From Phylloscopus collybita (taxonomy: Eukaryota; Chordata; Aves; Passeriformes; Phylloscopidae), in assembly GCA_027886175.1 (NCBI GenBank), contig JAJNNQ010000009.1, forward strand, positions 23,053,501 to 23,117,500: a stretch of DNA of 64,000 bases, in the 5' to 3' direction. Position 1 is the stretch's first letter. Each line of letters begins with the position of its first letter. Below are positions 36,216 to 50,645 of this stretch, piece after piece. The translations under genes were made by a program, and so were the position numbers. The notes beneath the pieces were generated by a model. The model was given only the letters and a program-made list of their open reading frames with translations. It did not search any database and was not told where the DNA came from.

Positions 36216-39200
36216 CAGTATTGATTTTAAAATAGATTTTAAACTTCAAAGATGACTTTTCAATTTACACCTGCTTTTGTTTGACATACTTAACTACCCA
36301 CAACAAAGGCTGCTTTTCCCAGTTCTTTATTTATTGGATAGTTTCCCAATAAGCACTTGGGCTGTTAAATTTAAGGAATGGGACATTAAATTATATGTAT
36401 TATCAGGTAATAAATCTATGTCTCAGGTGCATATTCAATCCTGTGATGTTGAAGGCCAATTAATTCCATTTCATTAGCAGAACAATGATGCACTGTTAGC
36501 ACATGCTATAGAAGAGTTATAACACACGTGCATTTTAAAATAACTTAAAATGAAGTTTACCAAGTTTTTGCTCAGTAAGAATGTCCAAGAAAGAGTACAG
36601 AAGTAAAGGATGGTGAGAAGAAGAAAAATGTAAAATTTGATTCTGCAAATTAAAGGTAATCTAATTACAGTATTTATCACAGCTATTGTTGAGTCTTCCT
36701 CATGTTCTGCTATTTCTAGAGTAACAGTTCATGCTGCTACATCCACCAAGGTGAATTTTCATTTTCAACTCTTAGCAAACTGTTAATCTCTATAATGTCT
36801 AATCATCTCAGTTTAGATAATATGGCTTCATCTTGTTTATGCCAAATCAGTGGGGGCAATGATACAGGTTTAACTTCTGTCCTTCAGGAAGGTAATTTGA
36901 AAATTTCTTTTTAGGAACAGAAAAATCCTGATTTGCCAGGGGTTTGTCTGTTTATTTAAACTACAAACCTATTTGATTACTTTTGCTACTTTCTGTTAGA
37001 AATACAAATATATATACATCTATACAAAAAGTGGGAATAAATATCAGACAAAAAACTTCAGGGAAGGAATTTAAATAGAAAAAAATACAATGAATATTAG
37101 TGGAGCATGGTCAAATAAAACTTTCATAGCCATTTAATATACCACAGTTAGACAAGAAAGCCACCTGTAAATTAAAACAAAAGTAAAAAACGGAACTTAA
37201 AATTGAGCCATATGTAATTCTTGCCTTATATAGAATTATTACATATCTTATGATACCTATTATACATAAATTATACACACATGTTACGTTACTATCCCTG
37301 GGTATATACACATGTAAATGGACACATAAAATACAAAAATGGATAATAATATTACTTGGAAATGAGAAGTAGATGACCAAAAAATAAAAAGAAGGTAAGT
37401 TTAAGTAGTTGATAGGAAAGTGCCTGATAGAAATAAGGACTGCCCAAGTGCATTAAAAGTAGACGAAATCATTGTGCTACTGCCATGCTCCTATCAGATG
37501 TTAAAATGAAAATATCAATAAAACAAAAACCAGAAGGCTTTAATTAGAAATGCTAAAATCACCCTTTTAAAATTCTGCATCTAAAAATTTTAGAAGAAAT
37601 GGTTAAAACCTTTGTATTTTGTTGAGTAACAAAACAACAGGAAAGTTTGGGAAGATCAAAACTAAGTAAACATGCTATCTTGTAAGAGGCTAAATAAGAT
37701 GCCTTGAGTAATTATTGACCTGTCCCCATGAGATTGATCCAAGCAAATTATGGGCTCAAATAATAACTAACTGCATCGATGAATCCAATCAACGTGGGCT
37801 TTTGGAAACTAGCTCATTTCAAAATAATTAATTTCCTAACAAGATTGTAGTTGGGAAATGTAACCACCAATGACCCATATTTATACAGGCCTTTTACTTT
37901 ATTTTGGTTCAATAGATATAAAACCATCAGTGTTGGGTGTGGCACCCTTTATACTGATTAAATAAGTGCTATCTGATGTGTCTCAAATGTAATTGTGAAA
38001 GAGGGGAGGATTTCCATTGATGCTTTACAGGACAGAAGCTTTGCAAAGATCATCTACACTACACTACAGATACGTCACAGGTACCTGATGTTCAGTCCAT
38101 CACTGAGAGTCCACAATAGACAAGGCTGTCACAGATACATTAACATAGAGGAAAAATAAATTATTGCACCTGAAGGCTTTAGAATAGAGTTTGAATATAA
38201 CTTCAATTCTTTGAATGGCAGGTACAGAGGATGCTAATAATCTATGGGGAAGATAGTTTGGATGAGGTCTAATCCTCAAAAATGAAAATGAGAATTGAAG
38301 CTGGGGAATGCAAAAAAGATTAAGAAAATTAATGAAAAATGTGAGAATTCTGAAAGAAATTGAAAACTTTTCCTTAAAGTTAACTCCTAGGTTTTTGTTT
38401 ACCTGTATTTTTTTCTATCTTTCCTGCAAGGGAAAATAGATGCAGCAAAAAGTGAAATGTCATAATTTCATAAGTTTCATTCATTTTCATTTTCAGGTTT
38501 TTTGGTTTTTTATGAAATGGGATGATACTTCAACTTTTATAAAGTTCAGGTGAGCATTTTTTGAAAAAATAATAGGATTAAATGAGATTAAATGGGTGAA
38601 GATAGACAAGACTATAGAACTCTGCTTTAGACTCAGCTATGTAACCCTACATTTATTACTCAAAGCAAACTGATGAGTATGAGTATATAAATCCATTATA
38701 ATAATTAGTCAATTATTCTATAGCTTTTTTGAAATGTAAAAATTTATTTTATTAAGGATTAATTCAGCAAGCCTTAAGCTTAATTACTTACATTAACAGA
38801 TCCCATTAATAATTTTCTAAGTGGACATTATTATTAAAATGTGCTCCCAAAGAAAAGAGGAAAATTTAATTGCCAAGAAATATACCATTTACTATGAAAT
38901 AGGGTTTTTTTACCAAATTAATTACTTACATTATATAAAGTGGCTGCTTAGTGACTTTCATGTCTCAGGCACACCTATTGCAAGAGACTAATTATTTCAT
39001 GTAACCAGACTTCAGAGGGTGGATAAGATGCAAAGAAAAAAATAAAGTGAAATCCAAAGCTATTAGTGTTTTCTTTTTTATGCTTAACAAATTTGCTCAA
39101 CTTGAACAAACAAGTGAGAAGTTACGGGTTCCTACATGAATAATTGTATCTATCAATACCCATTACAAATCAAACACACAATTCCCCTGCTAGTCATTAT

Positions 39201-40080
39201 TAGGAAAAGACAGTAAAACAAAGGAGATCATTATATCACTGCATCCATCTGTGATTCACTGACAAGTCAAATACTGTAAGCAGTTCTAGCTGTGCTCCCT
39301 CAGAAAGTGTTTGGGAGGATGGTGACATGCTGAGAGAAGAGCAGGTGAGGTGAGTGTGGAACAGGCTGTAACAACAACCAGGTCAAGTCCACGGGCTGGA
39401 GGAGCAATGATTAATTGGGGTTTATGAAACTGTGTGCCAGAGACTGGTGGGGAGGGGAGAGGCTGTTGCCTCTTTCTTCTGTAAGACAAACAAAATTCAT
39501 GAGGTGTTCAAAACCAGGAAAAAATGGTTTATGGGTGACAGACTGGTGGAAATCCATGTCAAATAAAGTTATGCATGTTAAATATCAATATGGATCTGGA
39601 ACGAGTCTATGAAAGTTAAAACAACCAAGAATTACTGAATGCATAGAAACAGTATGTAACTCAAGAAGCCAATAAACAAGAATTAGTAGAAGACTGAAAA
39701 ACTATTGGTGGAAAGAATTCATTATCATCCTTGTGTATTCAGTCATTATCATGGTTGAACAGGGAGTTCTTGTTTTGACTTATATGACTATTCAATTCCT
39801 TTATGCTTGTGAAGGAGGAAAGCAACACAAAAGATTACACTTTCAAACCTAAGGGAAGAAACTCACTGCGTGAGACCATAACATCCTTAATGCTACATGG
39901 GCTGGATTTATTGACTTCCAACAATTACCAAAAGACTGCTTTGTATGACTTCAGTGATATCCTTCCTTCCACTCAGTTTTTACTTCTGATTGGAGTCTTT
40001 GTTCTCCCACCTCTGTTGTGAGTTAGCTGACTTCCAGCTCTGGATTCATAATATATATCTTCCCCATCCAGAAGGTGCTT
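36216..40080. other. Intergenic DNA, no gene seen
   Basis: AT-rich sequence. Only chance frames are visible. A somewhat GC-richer patch at 39290-39480 has no recognised identity. Confidence 0.5.
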
Positions 40081-40090
40081 CTTTGAGAAG

Positions 40091-40195
40091 CACCAAAAAA
40101 AAAAACCAAAACCAAACCAAACCAGCAATCAACCAACAAAACCAGAAAAAACAAAACAAAACCAACCAACCAACCAAAAAATCCCCTTCAGACAA

Positions 40196-40242
<47 letters not shown>
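40091..40242. repeat. A/C-rich tract followed by T44 run
   Basis: About 90 bp of AAACC/AACC-like repeats (40091-40182) are followed after about 16 bp by 44 uninterrupted T (40199-40242). The T run could be the poly(A) end of a minus-strand retroposed copy lying to its right, but no body was recognised. Confidence 0.85.
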
Positions 40243-40245
<3 letters not shown>

Positions 40246-43200
40246 TATGAACTACACATAATAGCTAGTTCTCAGGTTGATTCTTTAGTGTCTGATAAGT
40301 ATGTCATGTTTTCATGTTTTGCTCAGTGTAGGTACTTACACGATTTCTTACCTCCTAGGAGTAAGATTAAGTAAAATTAGCCAACAAATTCAAAATTGTT
40401 GTGGAGAATGCCAAATCAGGTAGATAAGGAGCACAGTGTAGCAATACTTTGTCCTTAAGAAATAAAGGTTTACGTGTAATTTAAAAGATAGCCATAAATA
40501 ACTCCTAATTTATTTATTTTGTATGTAATAGAAAAGATAGTAATAAATAAATATTTATTTATTTTTTATTTTTTTGTTTTCTTGTATCCTTTCTGATGTG
40601 TCACTCTAGTGCAATTTCTTTCAAATCTTCCTTTTCTTGTGGAAAATCAAAATACAGAGGCATATAAAGTACAGTATGTATTTTCTGCAAGAGAACTCCA
40701 TTTGAAAAAAATTACTTTTTTTTTTTTTACATATCCAATTCCATAAGGATATGGAATAGAAAATTTGTTTCTTGAGGTACACTTGTTTGAAGTGCAAGTC
40801 TCTCATTATATTGGATTATCCTTGGATTAAATAAATTTTCAGGAATACTAAATCAATAATCAATGTACAGAAAATGCAATTTTTAAAAGTTGTTGTAGTA
40901 GGGCTTTTGCTCAATAGAACGCGAAGGGTTTTATGCAGGAAGTAGGTATCATCACTGGTATACAACTGAAAACAGAGCTTTGGCAACCTTATTAACTATT
41001 TATTTAAACAATCACAATGAAGATATTCAACATTTCAGAAATGTGTTGCATGTCTGCTTTTTATGGGCTTCCTGAAGTAACAAAACTGCAACACTGCATC
41101 CTGTATAAGCATATTTATTATTCCAAAATTGAACTGGGAACAGGAGATATGGCAACATGTAAGAAAAAAACATTTCTTCTCTGTGGAGGTCACAAAGCTC
41201 CTAAGGACAACTGTAATTATTTCTTTAGAATAAGCAGATACAGACTGTGTAAGCTATAAAGGTTTCAAAAGTGCAGTTACAGCACTTTGTGTCAATAATC
41301 TATGCATCCCAAATTGCCTTAAGGGAATGTTAACTCCACAAAGTGAGTTTTACTTTTTTGTAAAAACACATAAGTGGATTTGGCATCCTTAAAAGGCTTC
41401 TCAGGCAAAATTTCAGCTTCTTGTCTGTGCCCAGAGTAATTATGTACATACCAATGTAGCCAAGCTTGGAGCCAGATGAAAAGCAGAAAAAAGATGTTGG
41501 CAATTTGTAAAATTTGCAGTAGACCTGTGGATATATTTGCTGCTTTGTATGATTTTACCTATGACAGAAATGCCAAACTAAGAGAAACCCATAGATTAAA
41601 AGCCTTTGTTGCCTGTTTCTGTTTCGCTTTGACAGAAGAAGAGGAAAGGAAAAAGGAAAAAAATCCAAATCTTGGAAGTAAACCTAAATCAACAGGGAAA
41701 TATTTACTATTAATTAAACTGGGCATCCTGATGAATTTCTATTTGGCTGAATATATTTTGACCTTGCCCTGACATCAGACAGATGCCACACATATCCCAC
41801 AGGCTACTGCTAGGAAGGAAGGGGATAGAGACATAGGGTCTATTCCCATGAGTGGCCAAATCTGTCATTGCAGGCAGATCTCCTGGGCCCAGCCTGATTT
41901 GAATAGGAAAAAGATATATGAGCCACATTGGTTTATAAGCAAACCCCACACACTCTTAGAATGCTGGATGCCACGGTGGAGCGGCAGGGATCTGTGAACC
42001 CAGGATTCATCCCGGCCAAGGTCATCCAGGGTGCAGGCATGTTATGACACAGAGTGTTCACTCAGTTGTAATCCAAGCAATGGATTAGTGCCACAGTCCA
42101 CACTGTGATTAAAGGCCTTATATAAAGATCTTGCTGCTTAGAAATTTGCAGAGTCTTAAGTATCTGGGACGAGACTCCCCATATGTTTTATTTTCAAGGT
42201 GAATTAAATTCAGTGAAAAAAATGCTGACTGTTTTCTGAGAATAATTTTGGAAATAACTAAAAAAATGGTTTATAAAATTAAAAGTATTTGATCAGGAAT
42301 GAAAATGAATGAGCAGTATAATTCAAATTATATTTTTAGGATCTCACTCCTAATGTTTTCAGACTTGATAGACAGCATTTCCTTAGCCCAGGTTTTATGT
42401 GTTGTTACTCTATAACACAGCAGCCATTGTAAGATACAAATACAGAAACAAGAAGAAATTTACTTGCTAAAAGCCAACATTAGACATTCCACCAACAGGG
42501 AGCCAAGGTAATTTTTTTCCTCTCAACATAAAAAAGATTGTCAGTGGAATAAATAAAAGAAAGTAAATACTACAATTATACTACAACTATAGGTGTAGAA
42601 ACATGAGAGTCAAAATTTGAAAAGGTAAATTGTTTTTGAAAATGCTTTATAAAATGATCATCCTCTACTGTTACCTTTTAGTATTAAGATAAATAAAGAG
42701 AAAAAAACCCCAAACAGTTCTGCTGAGATAACTAAGAAAGGAAAAAGTGCAAAAGTTGGTAAGATTTATTAAAGTGCTTGCTGTATTCCAGTTTACTCCT
42801 TTTAAAACTCCTTTCTGAAAGATAAAAAGGAAAAGACTCTCATATATTGTACTATTAAGCAATTCTAATTTATTGATACAGAATGAAGAAATACCCAGAA
42901 ATATATAATGTAATTTTGAAACAGAGACATTAGTTTATTGGGCTGGACAAGTCATAGACTATAGCTACTGCTAGCTCAATGGTTCAGAAGATGTGTATCC
43001 TTCTATTGTCATTGAAACTAAAAAGCAAGAATAAAATTATCATTCACAAGATACTGTGTTTTGAAAATCAAATTCTCAAAGTTTTGCCTTTTGGAATATC
43101 TTTAATACATATGTCCAATATCAACAATCCTTTCTCTTCTGCTCAGAAATATTTTCTTCACTTGCAACTCTTTTCAGGCAATAAACATCAAAAAGATTTT

Positions 43201-45247
43201 AATTGTCCCTTTTCTACAGCTGGATGGATCTAGCTTTCTAATACAGTCAACTTAATGAGAGAGAAAAGCAATTAAAATTGGGATTAATGACCTTGGCCTG
43301 ATCTATGTCTGGAGGGAACTGAATCACAGTAAGGTACATGGATTGTGTTCCTCCAGACATGGTTCACATGCCTAAATCAACTCTCTTGTCATCCTCAGGA
43401 CTGTCCCAGTCATTGGGACCTCATTTTTAACCAATGAAGTGCTAAATTATCTTTTCTGTTTCCAAAACTAAGCTTTTAAGAAGAGATGGCAAGCAAATGG
43501 AATTAGAGGATATAACAAATGTAAAGAAAAATGATGAAAAGGATGGAGGCTGGAATTCTTCATGCTGGAAAATAGGAATGGAGACATGATTCAGAGCAAG
43601 AGGAATGCACTGGAGGCCTTGCCCAAGCCTGTGTGTTCCCAGTAAGTAGCACCTCTGCTTCGGCTGCTGAAGGAAAAATAGTGTTCTGGGCAAAGCATTC
43701 ACCTCATCATTTCTTATGTTCTTACTGTTTTCAGCTAACTTACTGTTGTAAGTTATCCTAAGGTATACATTTAATCAATGGAAAGATAGAGGTGAGTCAG
43801 GTCTGATGAGTTTTGTAAGGTTTTTTCTGTTATACATATGTAGAAATTAAAGTGAGGCCATTTTTAATGGATAATGAAATAAGCCATATTAAGCTGTATA
43901 TGCCGTCTTTGATTTTTTTGACTTTAAGAAAGGCTGGTGTTCCCACCAATCTCCATCCTCCTGCTACCCCTGCACAATGTATTGCAAAGGATGCATTGGG
44001 CTGCCAGAGGTGACCAGTGCTTCCTTGAGGGAAAACCTGGCAGCTCCCAGTCCCCTAAAGTGCTGAGAAGTACGATATGGTTGTGAGGGCAGCTGGGATG
44101 GTGGGAATGGATGTTGAAACATGGCTTTTGCCCTATGCAAGCCCATCAGATATAGGTTCTGCATAGGCAACTACATGCCTAAGTACACAAGCCATGTAGT
44201 CACAGGCTGGCTAGCTTTCTTTTTTTCTATCAAACTAGAAACTTTTAACATTTTGTTTATGTGTTTTGTCTATTTTGAGTCTTTTAACATTTTGGAAAAA
44301 TTATTCTCTAAAAATCCTAGTTTTGTTGTTCCTGTACTCCCAAGTTACTATATTTAGAAAGAAACATCTTGAAGGTGTCTGCACCAAACCAAACACTAGT
44401 TTTAGGAAAATGTTATTTCTTTGCTTTGGGGAAGTACTGAGTCTGTCAGACACTCGTGCTGAGGGAAGCAGAATGACTGCAGTATTGCATTCCCACAAAT
44501 ATTCCCGATTAAAGCAATTGTTTTATAATTACTAAATGCAAAGAAAGGGTTAACATCAGGTAGAAGATGGGCAGGAGAATGGAATGGATCCGACCACAGA
44601 AGAGGAAAGATCTGAGAGTGGATGAGAGGAGGACATGACATTATGCCACAGCATGCCACACTTCATGTGGCACACAAGACATTTTGTTACAGCACAAAGT
44701 CAGGGAAATCATAAAATGAGGACAGATAGCAAACATCTGCCTTGGAAGGAAGCCAAATGGACTAGATACTGCAGCAGACAGCTGCAGACTTATTTACAGC
44801 AACAACAAAGGAAATACCTATTTCCTTGAAGAGCTTAGAAGCAGAACTTGCTCATACTTCAAACAAATCAGGCCAAAAGGCCTAGGTCTTAAAGAAAACA
44901 AAAAGATGCCAAATGCTCAACAGGTTGGAGTCATTCAGAAGTTGTCTTTTGAAAGTGGAGCTGGACCAGGGCCACTTCAGAGGATTGCTGTCGATATAAA
45001 CTCTAAATATAGAAGCTCATGGAAACAGGGGGAGTAAGTTCCCCACCTGCTTTCAAACCTGAGCTTGGGAATCATTGCTTTTGATAATGTAGATGCAGCT
45101 TCTTATAAGAAACTGGGATTGTCAAAAACCTTGCTGAAGTTGAAAGTAAGCTGCATCCTTTGTTTTTTTCTCCTGTATTCATCAGGTCAAGTAGTCTGTG
45201 AAAAGACAGCTTTCTAAGTTGAAAAAACTTTTTCCATGAATCCATCC
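40243..45247. other. Intergenic DNA, no gene seen
   Basis: AT-rich DNA without a supported exon. It includes a perfect 22-bp AT palindrome (40542-40563) and GC-richer patches near 41960-42050 and 43970-44110 that I cannot assign. Confidence 0.45.
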
Positions 45248-45270
45248 TTTTTTTTTTTTTTTTTTTTTTT
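45248..45270. repeat. Poly-T run (T23)
   Basis: Uninterrupted T23. Simple repeat. Confidence 0.9.
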
Positions 45271-47790
45271 AATGAGCATTATAAATTAAATTGTTAGAAC
45301 TAATGTTTTTCTGACTATCAAAGTGAGTGATTACTAGGCCTTCCTCTTCTTGCTGTTAGCTGTGTCCTTCTCTAAGGAGAACTGCCTGTCTTCCACAACA
45401 TCTCAAGGACAAGTAATAATGCAAATTAGTTATCTTCTCCATAGACTCTCACCCTTCATAACCTTATTCTTTTAATAGCATGGGAAAGGAGTTTTAGGGA
45501 TAGGTAAAATGGATTGATCAACACATCACTGAGCAGACCTCTGGCATCCTGAAAATGCACCCCCAAGGCCTTGTATAAAATAGACAAGGCATACAGCATA
45601 TTACAGTTTAGCAGCAATCTTTATTCTCAGTGAAGCAGAGGTAATTAAAATCACCACATGTACAGAGGCACTTGCAATTTTATATCAAAGGCAAACTTGG
45701 GACACACATGCTCCACACCCTTTCCCCTCCCAGATTTAGTATGAAATAAGATAAAAATGTGGAAATAATTATCACTTTGATGATGCAGGTGCTGTACTGC
45801 TCAAAACATCTATAACTAGTAGGTACTCATTCTCATGTCCCGCTGGTAATTTTTTTTTTTTTGCTGCTTTCTAATTATCATTGAATCACTTGATTTCCAG
45901 GCATCTGTTGTGATGATATAGATGTGAAATAGGTTTCATACAAAGAACTGAATTTTGCTCAAGTTAGCTCATACTGATTTAAGTTTTTTGAAAGTCTCCA
46001 TGAAAAAGCAGATTCAAAGCCACTAATCTGTGAAAATTCAGGTCCATTGTAAGTAGTCTAAAAAAGTAATATACTTCCTCCACCTTGGTGGATGATAAGT
46101 AAAATATGTGAACTATGAAAAAGATAGAGAGCATTTTTAACGTTTATGAGCCCCATTCTTAAAAAGATTGTTATAATTTTTTAAAAGTTTAAGCAGCAAA
46201 TTTATTAAATGGTTAAAAACCCCCAAAATTTGTGATAGACCAAGGCACATTTTTATGTTCTACAAACCAGGTATCCATGCAGAGAAAATCAATTTTTTGT
46301 AGTAACAAGCCAATCTCTTGTCTTTCAAGCTCTGTTTACTCATGCCTAATTACAGATTGTCTCTTGCAGTATTCCTATTAAATATTTACTCAGATAAATA
46401 ATGTCTGTACTACAGAAAGAGCACAACATTAACTGAAACAGAACATATTTAACAAAGGGAAAGGGCAGAAATGGTTCTATACTAAAGCTACAAAACTTCG
46501 GTCAGTATCATGTAGAAGGAAGAAAATACAAGGTAAATACAATATTAAATTAATTGTTTTGTCATTTACCTAGTCAAGACCTCCTAAACCGTAACAATCT
46601 CAAAATTACTCATCTGCCTGCTAAGATTTTTAACTGGTTTTCTTTCACTATACCTGCAGGTTATGTAACTCATGGCCTTACAACTATTAATGGCTTTTTA
46701 AAAGCAAAACAAGGTGTAGAGAAAATGTTTTCATGAAGCATTTTAAGATGTTTGTGAAAAGTACTTTGCTGACCTTCATCTACTTATACTAACAGAAGAC
46801 AGAACTACAAAGTTAATCAAACTGTATCTTCTTCAGCATGACTCAATTACTAGTGGTCCACATGGTGAATTTGGGTTCATTAATTCTGCCAATATCACTT
46901 ATGTTCTGCTGGAGGAAAAAGGAAATGGCTTTTGGGGAAACAAGAAGTATTTTTATACCTTTTTGGAAAGGATGGGGAAATGAACAAAGGCAGAGTAGCA
47001 TTCTGCAACTGGGATTCCTTGGAGAATGGCTAGGGCTGGACTGCCTTGACATGGCAATTCCATAAATTTGATTTTTTTTTGAGAGAGAGAATAAGACAAC
47101 TGTTAACACTTTAAAACAAAGCAACTTGTAGGGTGCTAAGCCTTTAACTCCTCTTAAAAACCAACGGACAGAATAGGATACAGAGCTGCAGCCCAGAACA
47201 CTGGCAATAGCAGGGCCCAAAGAGTCACAGGGCACTCAACAAAGACAGAGGCCACATTGGTACAACAAATCATTAATCTTAGAAAGGAAGAAGAAGTATC
47301 ACAAAAAATAAAGAAATAAAAGAAGGTGTAAGGTGGCAATAATTACTGTAAATAAGGAGATGAGAACTACAGATTCTTGGCCAGAGAATTCTTTAGGAAA
47401 TTTAAAGATGATTCATTGCTGACTCCAATATTTTCAGGGAATAAAATCCATTCCTCAGGAGAAAAAACCTCCAATCATATTTATGTATTGGGTGATTCAC
47501 TTTTTATAAGAAAAATAATATTTGTTATAGAGAACACTTCTCTTTTGTCAAAATCCTATCCCGCAACATTTACATATGTATGGCACACAATAGGGAGGGT
47601 TAAGTTTGTTACATTCTAATAGTAATATCACAAAACATTGTGGTTCAATTTTAAAATAGCTGCATCCAGATAATTTGCATACAAAACTTTTAATACTGCT
47701 GCCTGACAAGCTCTGTGAACCATTGACATGGCTTTCCAGCAACTCTTGAAGCACTCAGTTCAAGAACAGTGACAGAGAGGAAATGTGTTT
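45271..47790. other. Intergenic DNA, no gene seen
   Basis: AT-rich. A 130-codon minus-strand frame (46843-47235) has no recognisable domain or splice context and is treated as chance. Confidence 0.45.
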
Positions 47791-47794
47791 CAGT

Positions 47795-48870
47795 TTTTAA
47801 AGAGGGCAATTATAGAGCTGTCAGCTAGATGCCAATCATATGTGAAATAATGGAACGGATGCTACATGACTATAATCAAGAATTAAAGAAGGATAACATT
47901 ATTAATGCCAGTCAACTTGGATATGTGAAAAATATAACTGCATCAAAATAATTTGATGTATTTTTAAAAATAAGGGTATAAGTACAAGTTTGACAGTGGT
48001 GGCAAATAACAGTCTCAACACAAAATATGTAGATTTCTATTTGGTATGTAACTTTATTAACATACTAATTTTTATTTTTGCAACAAAACTTTTAAACTGA
48101 ACATCAAATGGATTGGTGTACTTGCTAGGTCTCAAAGGTTTGGTGAGAGGAAATGACCATCATGTACTTACGTGTCTAGTGAAGTCTAGAAGAGCTTTTC
48201 CTTGCTTATAAACATTTTAACAATTCTGTTTATTATTTCTAGGAAAATAAATTTTAATACAATTAAAATTAACACAAAAATTGAGGATTATTTAGAAAAT
48301 GAGAAGCACAAGTCACTGATACAAAGCAATCTGAATTTTACTGTAGGGTGGGCATTATCAAAGCTGGCATTTGTGATGGGGCCAAACGTAGTTCCCCATC
48401 TAGGTACAAAGAAAGTGGTTTTTGTTTCTATGGCAGCAGCATCAGCTTCAGAAATTTTGTGGCAACACAATTACCCTTGAACACATAAATAGTTCAATAA
48501 TGAGAAAGGGAAAGCTACGCTACTAGCCTTTTCTTATTAGAAAAATCATTACTAGAGAACAATGCAAATGTGATAGGAAAATCGATTAACTGGGAAATAA
48601 AGGAAAACAATAAAAGAAATGTAATTCCTTCAATCAAAACCTTAGGGAACTTAGTCTGACTTACAAAGAAGACCTTAAGGAGGGATTCCTAATCAGGTAA
48701 GAGCTTATACAAGAGAGAATCTTTCCTGATGGTCTTTTCAGTCCTGGAAACAGACAGCTGAGTAATTCAGAATAGATAAAATTACATTTTTTAAAAGATT
48801 TAAAACTAGGCAGCTGTTAGAATAATCCAATGAAAAGTATTCTACATTGCTAACAGCCTTCTAAATCAAA
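47795..48870 (+). mobile_element. Ancient LINE (CR1/L3-like) reverse-transcriptase remnant
   Basis: The plus strand at 47797-47920 translates to GNYRAVS, a stop, then MPIICEIMERML and a QLGY box. This is the spacing of the LINE reverse-transcriptase motif NYRP.S...ICK.MER....S.Q.GF. At 48103-48165, KWIGVLARSQRFGE resembles the K.WL..RSQ.V segment found further along the same domain. At 48600-48780 the sequence resembles CR1-like 3' coding. Stops and indels are frequent, so the copy is old and dead. The family is uncertain. Confidence 0.6.
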
Positions 48871-49257
48871 ACTCTTTTTATTAATAATTGTATTATAATG
48901 CAAAGAAGAATTAAATCCAGAAAGTACTAGAAATTCTTAATGTGTGCAGGTGAAACATGAACGACTATTTTTTTCTTTGTCCACATACATATGGTGCTTT
49001 TTGAATATTTTGAAATGCCTAGAATGAACTTTGGATTAGTTCAATTTACTTCATTAACTTTATGTTTTTCTATTCAGAATGCTATAATATATTCCTTACA
49101 AAGTATCCTCTAAGATTTAGAACATTCTCAATGACACTAACTGGATAATAGAAGGGTGAAAACATATTTTAAAGTGCTGCATGCCTATGAAAAAGCCATC
49201 TCATTAGAAATAAAAAACACCACCATTTTTCTCAACGTAGTTCTGTTCAAATAATGA

Positions 49258-49950
49258 AATCATAGAATAGTTTGCATTGGAAGGGACTTCTGAAGGTCAT
49301 CTACTTCAACCCTCCTACAATAAGCAGTGATATCTTCCACTAGATCTGATTGCTCAGAGCCTTGTTGAACCTTACCTTGAATGTTTCCAAGGATGGGGCA
49401 TCTACCATCTCTCTGGCTGACCTGTTCCAGTGTTTCACCACCCTCATTGTTAAAAATTTATAATCTATTTTGGCCCTCTTTGAATTTAACATCACTACCC
49501 TGATAAAAAGAAGTTTGTCTTCGGTCTTTGTTCAAGACCCCATTCAAGTACTGAAAGGCCACACTGAAGTCTCCCTGGAGCCTTCTTTTCTCCAGGTTGA
49601 ACAGCCCCAGCTCACTCAGCCTTTCCTCATAGGAGAGGTGCTCCAGCCCTCTCATCATCTTCATGGCCTTTCTCTGGACCAGTTCCAACAGCCATGTCCT
49701 TCCTGTGTTGGGACCCCAGGGCTGGATGCAGCACTGCAGGTGGGGTCTCACCAGAGCAGAGCAGAGCAGAGGGGCAGAATCCCCTCCCTGGCCCTGCTGC
49801 CCACGGTGCTCTGGCTGCACCCAGGACACGTTTGGCTCTCTGGGCTGTGAGTGCCCATGGCTGGGTCATGGCCAGCCTCTCACCCACCAGCACCCCTGAG
49901 TCCTTCTCAGCAGGGCTGCTCTCAAACTGCTCATCTCCAATCTTGTATCA
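49258..49950 (-). mobile_element. CR1 LINE, 3' end, minus strand
   Basis: At 49258 the sequence ATCATAGAATAGTTTGCATT and the following GGAAGGGACTTCTGAAGGTC are the reverse complement of the canonical CR1 3' terminus. Reading the minus strand, a 124-codon frame (49829-49458) carries the conserved end of ORF2, with SALVRPHL and RGLEHLSYEERL. The copy is 5'-truncated at about 49950, the usual CR1 state, and only moderately diverged. Confidence 0.92.
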
Positions 49951-50202
49951 ACAGGCATGAACCTATTAAATATGTTCAAACTATTTTGTAAACACAAATC
50001 AAGCTAATAGGAACCCATCTAATATTAATTAAGTCTTCCAAGAAAATCTTAAAATAGGCAATTTTCCATTAGACTGGTAAAGGCATGCAAAGCTCTGTAT
50101 ATTAAAAATATAATATAGAGGATAAGAAGGGGAAACTTTCTTAATTGGTGCTTATTAAAAATATGCTCAAATTACAAGCCAAAGGAAGTAAATATAATTT
50201 AG

Positions 50203-50229
50203 AATATTTAGAATATAATTCTAAATATT
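50203..50229. repeat. Perfect 12-bp stem hairpin, AT-rich
   Basis: AATATTTAGAAT, a 3-nt loop, then ATTCTAAATATT. AT-rich, so chance or slippage is possible. Confidence 0.8.
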
Positions 50230-50645
50230 GTCTTTCTGGTAAGTAGAATATAGAAGATATATGTCTTAAATGAAAAAAGTTTCCAATATAAAGAAAAATA
50301 GCTATTACTCTGTTATGTATTTTACTATATACTTTTCTTCCTCTGTAGGCTATGGACTAGAAACATGCAGTTTGTCATTATTTATAGAAACAAGGAAAAA
50401 TGCATTTTTTCTTTTTGTTTAGACAGACATCAATAATCTCAGATGCTTTCTTTCACAGACTAAAACACTGCCATTTCCCCCAGTTTCTGCTGTGACTTTT
50501 GAAGATTAGACAGGAAGATGCTAACTATCTTTTCTGCTTATTTTTAAGTCAAGAAGTATATATATGTCTGCTACTTTTGTCAGCTTGGCTACAACAGAAA
50601 TGTTTGGCCATCAGCATCACGAAGTGCCAAGAAATAAAAGATTAA

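Noticed and set aside
40542..40563. Perfect 22-bp AT palindrome
   Set aside because: It consists of AAT/ATT units in an AT-rich stretch; slippage or chance explains it without a special function.
46843..47235. 130-codon minus-strand frame
   Set aside because: No domain, no splice context and no codon pattern distinguishing it from chance.
49470..49960. Plus-strand frames of 126, 78 and 88 codons
   Set aside because: They are antisense shadows of the minus-strand CR1 ORF2 remnant.
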